A stretch of 64,000 bases of DNA, taken from positions 13,952,928 to 14,016,927 of the forward strand of contig CM055094.1 in assembly GCA_029204225.1 (NCBI GenBank), given 5' to 3'. How positions within the stretch are numbered: position 1 is the stretch's first letter; each line of letters opens with the position of its first letter. Below the pieces are notes generated by a model. The model was not told where the DNA came from. It did no database searches and saw only the letters and a program-made list of their open reading frames with translations. Positions 50,201-61,584 of this stretch are shown here, piece by piece. The DNA is from Diphasiastrum complanatum. Lineage: Eukaryota > Streptophyta > Lycopodiopsida > Lycopodiales > Lycopodiaceae. The position numbers and the translations under genes were made by a program.

Positions 50201-51979
50201 AATCAGATGTAAAGTTTAGGACGGTCCATAAAATATTAACACCTATACCATCCCAAATCACATTCTATCTTTCACTTTGCTAGAAATAGCACAAATTCCA
50301 AAGCTAGAATATACCAATTTCTTTCAAGAGAATCTCCAAATTGAACTTTTCTGAGAGAATTTGGTAGGGAGGGACAGAGATATAGAGAGAAGCTTTAGAG
50401 TAGCCCATGGGTAGAGAGAGAAAGTAAGGGAGAAAGTTAAAGGAATTGTGAGGAGCTCAAAACTAGTAGAGAAAAGGAGAGTTTGGGAGTTTGATAGGCT
50501 GATGAGCTTAATTTTTTGGATGCTAGAGAGAATCAGAGAGAGGGTCAAGGAGAGTCTAGTGAGAGATTGGAAAGAATGTTGTAGGCAAGGAGTTGGAAAT
50601 CACGAGAAGATAAGAGAGTGTGAAGTTAGGGAACCAAGAAGGAGAGAGGGGTCAGGTAGAGAGAGAACTAGAGAGGGCGATTAGAGTTGCAAAAACCTGG
50701 AATGGAGGCATAGAGGGTGCTCATCACCTATATATACTTCGTGAGGGTGGATGAGTTCAATTCAAGTGAAACTCCGTAGAAGTTTCGATATATGATGTGT
50801 GTCACTATGGATTAATATAATCCGTGTCAATATTGGTCTTTTTCCTTGTATAGCTTAGATAGTCTCTGTGCAAATGGATAAAGAAAATTTGGAATTCGTA
50901 AGTTTCTACCTCATAAAATTCAATGAGATGCTGTGTGCATATAGATTAAGATGTACAGCTTGTGCTACGTTAACTATGGCAAGAACAATGTCAGTGAGAA
51001 AATCTTGTCAGTTTTTCTCTCATTGGCATGATATAAAAGCTTGTGTTCAGGCCTTCACAGCAAATGCTGAAGATTTAATCAATTTGTTGTGCAGTTGCCT
51101 TGCAATTTTAGGCCAAGGGTTCTCTTACATCCTTTTGAAATAGCATAAATAACTCGTTCTATAACTGCTAGATTGAGATCATATATGAGGAAAATTCCAC
51201 CTTTTCCCTACTTTTGTTTGGTACAAACTAGAAACTTAGAATATCGATTTGCTGCATGGTCATTGTGAATTTTGAAAGTTGATTTTACTAATATATCTGA
51301 AGTACTCGCTTAGAAGAGTCTAGATTGCTGATTCAACACAGATTGGAGTTCTGCCCTTTCAAAAATTTCAATTGGCATGTTGTTTGGTAAAAGGGTTTGT
51401 TTTTTTTTCAAAGGCTTTACTGTCTTTGATGTTAGGCAGTTGAGTGTACTATAGCAATCTTTTGGTCTGCAGGTTGCACCTTCCATGCAGGTTCTGCCAA
51501 GTTCAATGATGCAGAGTGGACAACAACAATATCTACAGCAACAGCAACAGCCTCAGCAGGTATCACAACAATCACTTCTTGGACAAGTTGGACAGAACTC
51601 TGTGCATTACATGCAACAAGCACAACCTACTCTACATTCTCAGCAGCAACAGCAGCAGGTCATGTCTAGTCAGCATGGTATGATGCCCAGTGGAAACAAG
51701 GGTATGTCTATGTCCCAGACGGATTCTGGAATAGGAGGAAATGGTCCTGCTTCTGCTAACTTCACAGAGTTTAGTCGTGGAGGCAATGCTGGGAATTCTG
51801 CAGATATTATACAAACTAACATTGGTCTGGGTGGAGATTTGCGTGGCGGAGGCAGACCTGATGCAGGAGTTGCTTCAACTCATGCAGGGTCAGTCGATGG
51901 TGGTAGTACAGTAACTGGCCAGACAGGAGATGAGTCCGAGCCAACATACTTGAAAACATCCGATGAAGATGGTAGTTAG
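41282..51979 (+). CDS. GIF: GRF-interacting factor (SSXT/SYT family transcription coactivator)
   Basis: Nuclear coactivator that binds GRF transcription factors and recruits chromatin remodelling to promote cell proliferation. Four coding exons with consensus splice sites and compatible phases: 41282-41344, 41605-41681, 43636-43720, 51473-51979; 243 residues. The N-terminal SNH domain reads [20 protein letters not shown], then [31 protein letters not shown], diagnostic of the family. The C-terminal part is Gln-rich ([10 protein letters not shown]), Met-rich, then Gly/Asn/Asp-rich, ending [10 protein letters not shown]. Length is near the plant norm of about 200-240. Intron 3 is 7752 bp and carries a chromovirus (44258-48401); intron 2 is 1954 bp. 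Coding exons show no damage. Leader repeats lie just upstream of the ATG. Confidence 0.95.
42030..42482 (-). CDS. Unrecognised 150-residue open frame, antisense in GIF intron 2
   Basis: The frame starts with a hydrophobic, Phe-rich stretch, then a balanced, soluble-looking stretch ([20 protein letters not shown], then [18 protein letters not shown] and [11 protein letters not shown]), and ends His- and Pro-rich. The middle looks like real protein rather than AT-rich noise, but I do not recognise the family. It could be an exon of a nested gene, a transposon or gene fragment, or chance. Confidence 0.3.
   Translation of the reverse strand: MFCQFFFVSNYQYVIFVKLSFQTHFKKAFQKDPWNVAFDYKDHPRLTFGQIRVSSHHLYVETRHFQDIPQEDGIFHFYTMNGVESKEHVIFFVLYTMRSKGDTIVSISKDETNIPVQHCHRDEKQRLVLRLTPTRACCHVTRPHTHGHHP
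44258..44759 (+). repeat. 5' LTR of the chromovirus (502 bp)
   Basis: TGTTACA...GAGCCTGACA, followed after two bases by the primer-binding site. Compared with the 3' LTR it lacks a block of about 190 bp after GAGAGTTG, and keeps a block of about 100 bp after GAGAGGCA that the 3' LTR has lost. Confidence 0.9.
45040..47793 (+). pseudogene. Gypsy pol with chromodomain, frameshifted
   Basis: RT begins [13 protein letters not shown] (about 45052) and includes [39 protein letters not shown], then after a frameshift [14 protein letters not shown] and the catalytic FVDDILVYS (about 45605). A deletion follows. RNase [15 protein letters not shown] and [10 protein letters not shown] (45940-46160). Integrase: H2C2 finger region ending HYVMHCLKC (46660), [14 protein letters not shown], then LLEFAYND. 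The C-terminus reads [12 protein letters not shown] and [10 protein letters not shown]...TWE (about 47690-47735), a chromodomain. At least four frame breaks or stops, so inactive. Confidence 0.92.
47806..48401 (+). repeat. 3' LTR of the chromovirus (596 bp)
   Basis: TGTTACAACTTTTACTCCC... ending GCTTGACG (terminal CA mutated to CG). It holds an internal tandem duplication of about 75 bp at 48050-48200 (units share ACTTGGTCCA(A/G)TG(A/G)ATGAG), a block absent from the 5' LTR. Confidence 0.9.
48956..49064. mobile_element. Foldback element with perfect 22-bp inverted repeats
   Basis: The left arm 48956-48977 (GGACTAGCGGGGCATTAGGG...) is perfectly complementary to 49043-49064, with a 65-nt loop that itself contains GGCCACTT/AAGTGGCC. 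It lies in GIF intron 3, downstream of the chromovirus. No clear target duplication, so it may be a MITE remnant or a stable hairpin of other origin. Confidence 0.55.
49065..51472. other. Remainder of GIF intron 3
   Basis: Contains C and A homopolymers near 49088-49125 and a purine-rich, GA-laden stretch at 50340-50690. No coding region or named element recognised. It ends at the acceptor TTTTGGTCTGCAG. Confidence 0.6.
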
Positions 51980-53483
51980 ATTAGCTTCATATAGAGCACC
52001 ACCCTTAGAATCAGCTACACATTGAGCAGCATAAGAGTCACTATACTATGACAATATGCTGATTAAAGGAGCACAGCTGTCCTAAAGATTTTTTACTTCA
52101 CTGTTCCATTGATAGGCTACCTTTAACTCGATCAGTGTCTTTGGTAAGTTGGGTGACATTTGCTAAGGTTAAAACTTGCATTTATCTGGATTTTCATTCT
52201 AACCTGGTTAGAAGAAGCCTTTGAAAAACACAAGAATGACTGGGAGGCTCACAACTCACTCTTTAGAGAATCAGTCGTAATTTAAAACCCTGGAATGAAA
52301 GATGCTGTGGGGCAATTTAAATTATAAGTTTACTCTCTCTCTCTCTGCTTGTTTCTGTGTGCAGGTTAAAGATGTTCCAGTATTTCATGATGTGTCTGTG
52401 CTTTGTGTAGTTTACAAACTGTTGCTTGGTGCAGGCAAGGCCATAAGCCTAGATCACATGTCTTTCTACATTTGATTGCAGCTTCAACTTCTGGCTTCAT
52501 AATAAGATTGCCTGCGATAGAACTGTATCATAGTTTGCCACATAATTTCAGCTAAGCAAGCATTTAAAAGATACTTCACTTCAGCATTTCCCCCTGGCCC
52601 CACCTGCCACTAGAGATTCCCCCTTGGAAAAAGTCAGTAAGTGTTACTTCTAACTTGTGAACAGTAAGTCAGTTTCTAGGATCAACAATCATCAAATCTC
52701 TTCAATTAGAAGGAATAAAGTGGATAGCTACCTAGGTCTAACTTGTTTTTGAACCATTGCTATGGCTTATTTCACATTGTGTGCTCATACTCGTTCTTCT
52801 GGGCGAATGAAGCTCTTGTTCAAGTCTTGAAACATTTTCACACTGGAATGTTTGGTGGTGCTTCTTTGTTCCTTCCTTGCCAGTGTTTCCAGCCAAAATT
52901 AGATAATCTTTAGCGGAAAATTTGTTTTGTGCGTGGATAGTGAAATTCTTGCTGACTGATTGTAACCGTGTTGGTTTGATTGTAGTCACTCGTAAGGATG
53001 TTTCTTGTCGAAGTAAACCTGCAACAATTATTGTCATAGTTACATATTTCCAATTTCCTGGAGTTATCAAGAGGTTTTTTGCAATGCTTTATTTCATTCA
53101 GTGTTTGTTCACCTTGTCTTGAACCACCATGTACTCTTTGTCATCCTTTAACAGAATTCTGTCATCCTTGGAGAAATTTGTTATGAAACAATGTTTCACA
53201 TTCCCTTACCATTAATAGCAGCTTTGCAATGAAGGTTAAGCATTGATGAAATGCAACAAATGATTTGACATGTTTTACTATTGTTTAACATATTTCAGGT
53301 AGAGCAAGTTTATATTAGTATTTCCACTGTGAAATTGCTCACATAAAAAAATCTTCGATGGGGACATGATTTGCCTTGTGTCAATGGTGTTTCTATTTTG
53401 CAAAGGCAATGAATATAAACACTATTCTTCAATGGCAAGATGAAAAGTGCACAAACATGATTTTATGGGCTTGTGATCTTGCT
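51980..53483. other. 3' flank of the GIF gene
   Basis: It presumably starts with the 3' UTR of GIF. No further gene recognised. Confidence 0.5.
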
Positions 53484-53542
<59 letters not shown>

Positions 53543-53979
53543 TATTGCTTGATCCAATAGATGTTGAAATCTGAGATTTGAGGGTTGCATGGCATATGCA
53601 AATCTGCATGCGGGCATGTCTTAAAGCACTACTTTAGTTAGAAATGTCAATGAGCAAGATTTCAATATTAATTGAAAATATTCAATCAGTGACATTTGCA
53701 GGGGCTTTGCAATGACTTAACACTTCTAATATAAAATTAGCTGAGTGTCTTAATCTAGAACCCATCTTAGTGTGACTAAGGTAGACAAGATCAGATCAGT
53801 GACCATGCGGGGCTTGGCGGTTATCTAGTTTTCTTGTTTTAGTTTCTTAGGATATGATGCCATTTATGTTACCATTGTTAATTGGTTCCGTAGTATGGCG
53901 AGTGCAGCATATTGGTGCTTGACTCAATAGATGATGTTGAAATCTACGATTTGTGAATTGCATGGTATATGCAAATCTC
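53484..53979. repeat. (GA)n microsatellite and a ~62-bp dispersed direct repeat
   Basis: GA repeat at 53484-53540. Directly after it, 53546-53605 (TGCTTGATCCAATAGATG, then GCATGGCATATGCAAATCT) is repeated with changes at 53916-53979. Confidence 0.75.
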
Positions 53980-55639
53980 GCTAGTGTACTCAAATGAAAC
54001 ATCACATGTAGACCAACATGGCAACAATTGGTGAGATTACATCCAAAGTCAAAAAGAGTATATCTTGTATTAAGAGATGTTCTGAAGTTCCCTACAAAGG
54101 ACTTGAGAGAGTAAACAATCAATTGTTAACATACAAAATATGATTGCGGCGGGCCTTTAGAATAACAAGGGCTCCAATATATTAGGTATCAACGTCCAAA
54201 ATAGGACTAATTATTAAATAGTCACAATGAAAGATTTTCATAACTCTCCCTTGTTGACAAAAGACAATGTATCAAACTATAAGTCATCTTTTGTGGTTAG
54301 GTGAGTTGTTAATTGCATTAAAAGAGGCATAGGGTCAAACCCCAATCACTGTGTTGTTGACATGTTGGAGCCTTATGTTCCATGTTCAGGCTTGATCCAA
54401 TACTTGATGTATAATGTATATTTGTACAAATTCAACTAAAGTGCATTAGTATATATGAGTGTCGTGCGTTGGTTACAAAAAAATAAGACTTATGTTGAAG
54501 CAAATGAAATATTGCTCCAAAAATGTTACAAGAAGCTAGTGTTGGGTTGGGATCATATAAGTGGAGTTTCTTGTGATTGTATGGTAGTTGCAAGTGTTAC
54601 GGTCTAATTTTGGAAGAAAGGAGTGTGGGTGAAGCCATCAATAGAATGTGGAATACTAAAACAGAAATAGCTCCATAGTAATGGGTAGTATATTATTACA
54701 AAATGGAATGCTAGGGATATAAAGAGGTTTATAGAGATAGAAATGACCATTAGTGCAGAAGTATATTTGGTGATGGGAGGAGGTTGGATTAGCAATGATG
54801 GCACACTGCTGTTAGGATATGGGGCATGTTTGATATGCTTGCAACAAATTATCAAACCAATTAGTCTCAATGATGAATTGGCATCATCAAGGCATGAGGT
54901 ACAATCAATAAAATTTTCATTGTCAAAAGAGGATTGACATTCAGGGGGCCAAACTAATGGGATGCTGCTCAAAGTGGTGAAGTGACAACAACAAAGTGAG
55001 CCATACAATTGTGTAAATGAGTAGCCAACCATACAAACGCATGGATATCATGAGAACTGGCGTGTGTACTAGAGGCCAAGATTGGATGGACATGCTTGCT
55101 TTTGATAGGATTAAGTCAACAAGACTATTGGAAAGGAAAAATATCTTACCAATTTCGTTTTTAGAATAAAAAACTAGTCAGGAGCTTCAGAATAGGGCAA
55201 GACGATCTTTTGATGATGTTGATAAACAAAAATATCATCGAAACAGTACATGTTGGCTAACTGCAAATACAAAATTCTTTTGGGTTAACAAGCCAAACGA
55301 CCAGTTCTAAAGTCATGGACCTTTGCGATAAAAATTTAGTTGAAATTAGGTTGGTTAATAGGGAGGGGTCAATTAGGTACTGATTGGGCCAATGAGACTT
55401 GAGGATGAGGTTATGTTTGAATTTGAAAAAGCTGGCAAATAGTTTCCTGCCAAAGATTTAAAAGCAGGGAAGTGATGTATTGGAAGCTTCTAGGCTAGGG
55501 TTCTTACATTTACAATTGTCACATTCACAAATTGTGTAGGAGGCCTTACGTGGTTACAAACTATACACTAAAGAATCTGATTGCTTTCTTATGTGGGAGA
55601 TGGATTATCTCAGACGTTTGGTCTCTAAAAGTGAAGAAC
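53980..55639. other. Intergenic, nothing firm
   Basis: Short open frames only. The right end may be further eroded gypsy sequence leading into the relic at 55640. Confidence 0.45.
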
Positions 55640-55790
55640 AGATGGAATCCACAAAAAGTGCTGGTAATTGTGAATTGGCCTACACTTCGCACTAGTCAAG
55701 AGGTACAATCATTACTTGGGTTGGCTGGCTAGTATTGCCAGTTCATCGTCGAATAATATCCACATGCTGCAATACCTAACCTGACAACCT
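55640..55790 (+). pseudogene. Gypsy RT/RNase H boundary relic
   Basis: The frame reads NPQKVLVIVNWPTLRTSQEV, then QSLLGLAG and, after a stop, YCQFI. This is the conserved gypsy motif after the RT thumb (KV..I..WP.P.....VQSFLGLA.YYR.FI). It is cut off by a G homopolymer at 55794-55810. No LTRs found. Confidence 0.75.
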
Positions 55791-55810
55791 CCCGGGGGGG
55801 GGGGGGGGGG

Positions 55811-56774
55811 TTGGTGCTAAAAATTCACCATTGAAAAGTAAATGGGGTTAGCAAAGTACTGAAGTCCAGCTACCTTTTGAACTTGTCTAAAAATAGGATA
55901 TTCCCATCATTCCATCATTCTAAGGGACTCGTTTGCATTGTGAGGGATGTGGAAAATCCTCCACCCCATCCTCGTGAATGTGAGACACAGAGACTGCACT
56001 TGTAAATCTCATGGGCCTAATCCACAAAAAGCCATGAACATGGTGATTTTTGTCTTGATTTGTACTTTCTATTAATTAAAATGTCGATTTGACGAGTGTT
56101 GTGGCTTTAATTTGTCACTTGTGTCATCAACACAAATGTTTTTTGTAGTTGATGCTATGAATACGAGTTCAGCACATGACATTGACCTGAAAATTTATTG
56201 TATAATAAGCATCATGTGACATTTCCAAATTCACTAGCCAAAATATGGCCTACTGAATTGTGAATTTGAAGGTTTCAGGCACTATGAAGTCATGATGTTT
56301 ATGTAACTATAGCTATCTAATAGCAATGATCAGTACTTAAGCTCAAGCCACCTTCATGGAGCCCTTGTAACCGATCTGAGGGCTGAACCCTTTATCACCC
56401 ATTTTAAATTCATTTTAAGAATGATGTCTTGAGCAACTTTTCAGCACTTGTACAAATTATGCATTCATAGAATAGATGGCAGACTTGTCTTATCAGGAGT
56501 CCGGTGGAAAGGCAACCTCATCAAATCCAATGTGGTACATTAGCCTTCGATGGCATATCGAGAGAACTTTAATGGTGATATGAAGGTTAATTCACCTAGA
56601 GAGTGTTCAATTAGGACCAACATAATCTAATATCTAGATGTTCAGCAACCAAAGAGGATGACCTTCTAAGTTCTAACAGTAATACTAGCTGAACAGCATC
56701 AACTACAAATTTGAAGAGGAGACCCAGGTACATTTGAGATACTTGCATGTTCTGTTTCAGAACGCGATCCGGGG
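55811..56774. other. Intergenic, nothing recognised
   Basis: No supported feature between the G homopolymer and the left arm of the large inverted repeat. Confidence 0.5.
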
Positions 56775-58816
56775 AATCCCTCCCATTAGGGTTTCCTGGA
56801 ACGTGCATTTGATTTTTTTTTTTTTATTTAAAAAAAAAAACAGAATTGTTGGTGTGAAATATTTTAGACAGTCTATAGATTTTTTTCAAACAATTTAAAA
56901 AAAAAGGAAACGATCCAGACAGCGTTCCGCTGTCCCCAACGCTCGTTCCAGATTGCTGTTGCAGCAGAACACGATCCACTGCAACACTGCTGTGAGGCTA
57001 AATAGGAGCCGTTGATGAACACATTCATGTGAATTTTAAAATATCTGGAAACAACTATTTCAAATTTGAGCCGTTATGCTATAAGGACCTTGCACCATAC
57101 AAAAAATCTTCTATAACCAACAACAGCAACATAATAGGCTAAAGTTGCAAAAAAATCATTAAAGCCTAGATAAGAAATATTGCTGCTTCTTGACATTGTT
57201 TCAGCAATGCCTCTGGTGCGTTACATGTGATATATGCAACGAACATGTATACTGATGATATGCCAGAATTCACAAGAGATGCACAGTCTATGTTTCAAGT
57301 TTCAACCATGCACAAAAAATTCCATCCTGATGTATTTTCATAACATCAAAACAGACAGGTCATTTTCACATTAAAATATCAGTATGACTCTTCTTTGACA
57401 AACCGTGCTATGCTATGTTAAAAGGCTCCTTGGTACTAAATCATACAGGTAGCTTTCCATTCATCATATTTTTTGTATATCAGGCTTTTTAAAACATTCC
57501 CGTAAGAGCCTCAGCAGTTAAGCTCAGGCTCATTTTGCACCCTTTTCTTGTAGCAGAGACTTCTCTATGGAGCACTGACCTAAGTGGAAGAAGAGTGAAA
57601 TCTTTTCTTCACCTAATCTGAGCCATGAATAAGGCAAAGTGTTCTTTTACTAGCAACAAGGACCAGTGTCTCAAAATTATGGCTGCTGCTTACGCCTGTG
57701 CAAGCACCAATTCTCGAGGTACAGCATTCCCACGTACTTATTAGGAGATTTGTATACTCTCTCAAAGAACTTAGAATGAGCTCATGGCTCCAAGACAACC
57801 GTGTTGAGTTCAGAAGTAAGCAGCTTTTCTTTGTCTTAAATCTTTGAAAGGAATCCATTTTCTGGTGAGATGGGAACTCCTATCAAGAAGCTTTGAAGTG
57901 CCAACTTGCACAGAATACGAAGAATAAGATTTGCTTTTTGAAGCTATAATGGTCTGTCGTGCATTTTGGAAGAGTTCAATAACAAGAACATCTGCTATGG
58001 AAGATGAGGCATGAAACAAGTAACAGTATTAGCAATATTCTCGCCACATGAACTTCTGAAGATCATCAGAAGTCTTTTAATACACTGAAAAAACACTAAT
58101 AGGTTATGTAGCATAAGAAGACTAGTACATTTCCTGGAAATCATCCGAGAAAGCTACAAAGAGGCGGAGATGGTCAGATTGAGATAGTTGCCAGAGTGAA
58201 TTTTATTTCAGTAGCAAGGTTAGCTACAGCTATCTTCAAAGATATTTCTTGAAAAGTTCTAGCTGAGCTGATGATGTTCATTATAAGAAATGCTGTTGGG
58301 CTCTGCATTTAAGAAAATACCGGAAGAGTTAATAAGCACTTCAAGAGGTTATTCCATCAGCCAGACTTCCAAATGACCACGAATCAGCAGGCATTTTCTG
58401 ACTCACTTATTTCCAGCCATAATTGGAGCATTAAAATGTCAAGTAAGCAGCCATTATTCTTACTCGAGGCCAAACTAGAAGGTATAGTTACAAGCTACAC
58501 ATTCTGGAATGCAAACAATATCCGCAACATACACAGAACAGAGGGAGAATAATATCAAATGTATAAACTTGTGTTGCAGTGGATCACGTTCTGCTGCAAC
58601 AGCGATCCGGAACACATGCTGCTGTCTGGAACGCTTTTTTTTATAGATTTTTTTCATAAAAGTTTAAAAAAATAAATAGCCTAAAAAAAACCTTAATAGT
58701 AGTAGGAAAAAAATTAGACTGTCTAAACAACTTCATACACCAGCAATTCTGTTGTTTCTTTTTAAATTAAAAAAAAAAATCAAATGCATGTTCCAGGAAA
58801 GCCTAATGAAGGAATG
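56775..58816. repeat. 2-kb structure with ~0.21-0.25 kb inverted arms
   Basis: The left arm 56775-56987 and the right arm 58571-58816 are reverse complements with indels. Shared words, read from the outside inwards, are TTCCTGGAAC(G/A)TGCATTTGA, a T run, CAGAATTG(T/C)TGGTGT, AGACAGTCTA and TGTTGCAGCAGAAC. The 1.58-kb interior has no recognised protein. It could be a non-autonomous DNA transposon with long terminal inverted repeats, or two copies of a ~0.23-kb MITE in opposite orientation. No target duplication was found. Confidence 0.7.
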
Positions 58817-59650
58817 TGCAGCTATGGAATGAAGCATTTACTGAAAAGCATTGACCGAATGACAGGCTCATGTAAACTCCTAGCAATATGCAAACTACAA
58901 GCTCTGTGACTGATCATAAGCTACTCTGATGCTAAGAAATTACTTTTAACAATGAGGGTCACAGACATATTTATACTGACAATACTACTAATTACGGCTA
59001 AGGCCAATAATGGCCAAGTGTGTCAATGGCCCTCAAGAATCTATATTCACCATTGGATCAAGTTTCTCTTTCAATGATAATGATAAAAACATCAACAATT
59101 TCCTCACTAACAGATATCACAGAAACTACTGGATTTACCCAGCTTCTCAGAGCAGGGTATAATTTCCATAAGAACAAACTTAACAACCTAGTGTATGGAG
59201 GTGGCTCTTGTGAACTTAACAACCCGGTGTATGGTGGTGGGTCTTAGTTATTCAACAGCGCAAGAGGGGATTGTCCGTGTCTCTGGATATGCTTGCCTAT
59301 GTTTCTCTTCTATTGGTTTTTCATTGTTAACAATGTAAGTTCCATGGTCACTATGCATTGCAGGCATATCCTAGTTAGTAGTAACTATTTACAGCTTACC
59401 GCTTAGTAGTAAATTCTACAGTTCCAATTTCCTGCATCTAGATTGAACTTTAAGTTTGAAGATTCTACATGTCGTGAGAGTTGACTGATCACTGAGGAGT
59501 CGGGACTCTTGCTTTTGCTCTCAATTTTCAAAATCACATACCTCCTTGGATCTAGTAACTAGTTTGTCTTTGCTTTTCGTCATGACTCATACATGTCTTG
59601 CTTTTGTCCAACTCTTCCTTAGGTGAAAGTTGATATTGAACGACTCTTGG
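58817..59650. other. Intergenic; 36-bp tandem duplication at 59177-59247
   Basis: Two copies of a 36-bp unit (ACTTAACAACC(T/C), then GTGTATGG(A/T)GGTGG) at 59177-59212 and 59213-59247. No gene recognised. Confidence 0.5.
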
Positions 59651-60222
59651 GGGGGGGGAGTTTTGTCATCAAGAAACCCAATAACCTCGCAATTTATAGA
59701 GGGTTCAAAATTTTGATGATCCTTAGACCTGCTCCCACAAAGTTTGAACTTTGAATCTTGATTCTTGATGATAGATGTCTCATTCTCAATGCTAGAATAT
59801 GGGTTTGGATTTTAAAATTTAGAAATTAGCAGCCAGCTTAATTAAGCCTTATCTGGATCTCAATGCTTTGAAGTTTGAACTTTGATGCATTGATGATTGA
59901 CTATTGTTCAAAATTTGTAAATTGTGCAATGTGTTTAGGTTTGCATTCATATTTATAGTCTTGGAGCGGCTCCTAAAGGTACACCACACCCTCAAACAGA
60001 GGGTTGTTTCTAACCTATGGGTACAGTGGAGTGGATCTCGACTAAGACTCGATCTAGGAGATTTGAGACCATCGTTTTGTCATCGGCCTTTTCATCGAAC
60101 TAGCTTTTTTACAGTGCATTGTCACTTCTAAAACAAGTACGTGTACTGCGCAATCACTCAAGCCAACAATCTTGGATTGTAGATCACTTTTGGATCTGAG
60201 TCTTTCACATGGTATCAAAGCC
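59651..60222 (+). mobile_element. LTR flanked by a polypurine tract and a primer-binding site
   Basis: A G-rich polypurine tract (59649-59660, ending GGAG) is followed by TGTCATCAAG at 59664. The candidate LTR ends TCTTTCACA at 60209, and is followed at once by TGGTATCAAAGCC (60210-60222), complementary to initiator-type tRNA as in copia elements. The LTR would be 546 bp. I recognise no coding sequence for copia proteins beside it. Confidence 0.5.
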
Positions 60223-61407
60223 TAATTGGTAGCCAAAAATAGTAGGGTGCTGTATTTCTATGTGGTTTGAAGGCAATTTCTATTTCTAGCACTTGTCTTG
60301 ATGAAATCATTTTTTTTGGTCTTAAGCAACATCTTCTGTCGTGCCTTCTTGTTGAATTGCTTACCCAACAAATTAAACTCTACATTAATCATGTCGATTC
60401 TGGCATTTGTAGGCTTGAGAAAGACAATTTCTGAAGTAAAAGCTTAAGAAAAGATACTCAAGAAAATAATTAAAGAAACCTATGTGATCAAGAAAAGACA
60501 ATGAAACTACTTGTGAATTCCCAAACATAAAATGGGGCCCCGCCACTATTGGAAATTTTTAGCAACAATTGTGACTCTTTTGGCAACTGTTGAAAACTTG
60601 AACCTAAACAAATAGAACCTCTCATATTAGGCTTTTTCAAAATGTAGCTCATTGAAAATTAAAGAGCCCATGCATTTAGTCGTTTAAACTTTGTATTTGA
60701 GGCTTGAGCTTGAAATACTTAAACTTCAGTGCTCAGTGCTGAAACAATCACTTGGAAATTGGTACTTATTGAAATTTGAAAGTTAACTAGTTTGATGATT
60801 CATGAACCATTTGTAATTTGTGAATTTGTGTCCCATGTGACACGAGTGAATGACTAGTCGTGGATATGCGAATTGTTTAACCTTTAGGTAAAACCCTGGC
60901 GAGATCGACATTGCCAAGGTTCCTGATTTACCACTAAAAGTCATAGCGTACACATAGCTAAAAGCCACATACTATAGTTATTGATTGAAGGAAAAACCAC
61001 CAAAAGCACAACAGAAACTTATAGATGTCCATGTCCATTATATTTGGTCTATAATACTCCCTCCTAAAGAAGAGACCGTCCATTGTCACTACGATGAAAA
61101 TACTGGGGTCCCAAACTGAAAGTGTTCATGCTGAGAAACAGAAGACATTGCTACCCAACATAAAGACAATCTGCAAATGCATACAGTGATAACAGAGACA
61201 AAGCTACCAAACTGTATACGTCAAAAGAGTAGACAGAAAACTCGAACAATGACTGCTAGTTGGATCACATTGCTATATGAATGAACCAAGAATTCCACAT
61301 GAAAGCATTGATACAAATCAGACGACTCAGACAACTACAGAATACCATAAGAGCTTTGTTACATATAAATACATAGCCCAAGTGTGCTAAATGTGCACTT
61401 GTAGATG
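60223..61407. other. Intergenic or eroded retrotransposon leader
   Basis: Follows the primer-binding site, so the first part may be copia leader sequence. No gag frame is recognisable. Confidence 0.4.
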
Positions 61408-61415
61408 GTGTGGTA

Positions 61416-61576
61416 CATAGTTGCATGGACAATTCACAAATTGCAAATCGAATCGCGGCGATTCGCTGTAAAAAAAAACAGCGATTTGCTGTGTTTTTTT
61501 TTCACACAAAAATCGCACGAAAAAAAAAATTCACGTTCGCGATTCGCTGCAGCAAATCGCGATTCGTTGCAACTAT
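61416..61576. mobile_element. hAT-like MITE, 161 bp
   Basis: The ends CATAGTTGCA and TGCAACTAT are flanked by a perfect 8-bp direct repeat GTGTGGTA (61408-61415 and 61577-61584). Eight-bp target duplications and a YANNG-type terminus (CATAG) are hallmarks of hAT transposons. The interior is made of near-palindromic words (GATTCGCTGT, AGCGATTTGCTG, GATTCGCTGCAGCAAATC) and A/T runs, with no coding capacity. Confidence 0.75.
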
Positions 61577-61584
61577 GTGTGGTA

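Noticed and set aside
50340..50690. Purine-rich open frames (78 and 74 codons) in GIF intron 3
   Set aside because: The composition follows GAGA-rich sequence on both strands; no domain, and it lies within the intron.
59020..59247. Small gene ending in a repeated YGGGS motif
   Set aside because: The repeat is a 36-bp DNA duplication in otherwise unremarkable sequence; there is no upstream coding context.
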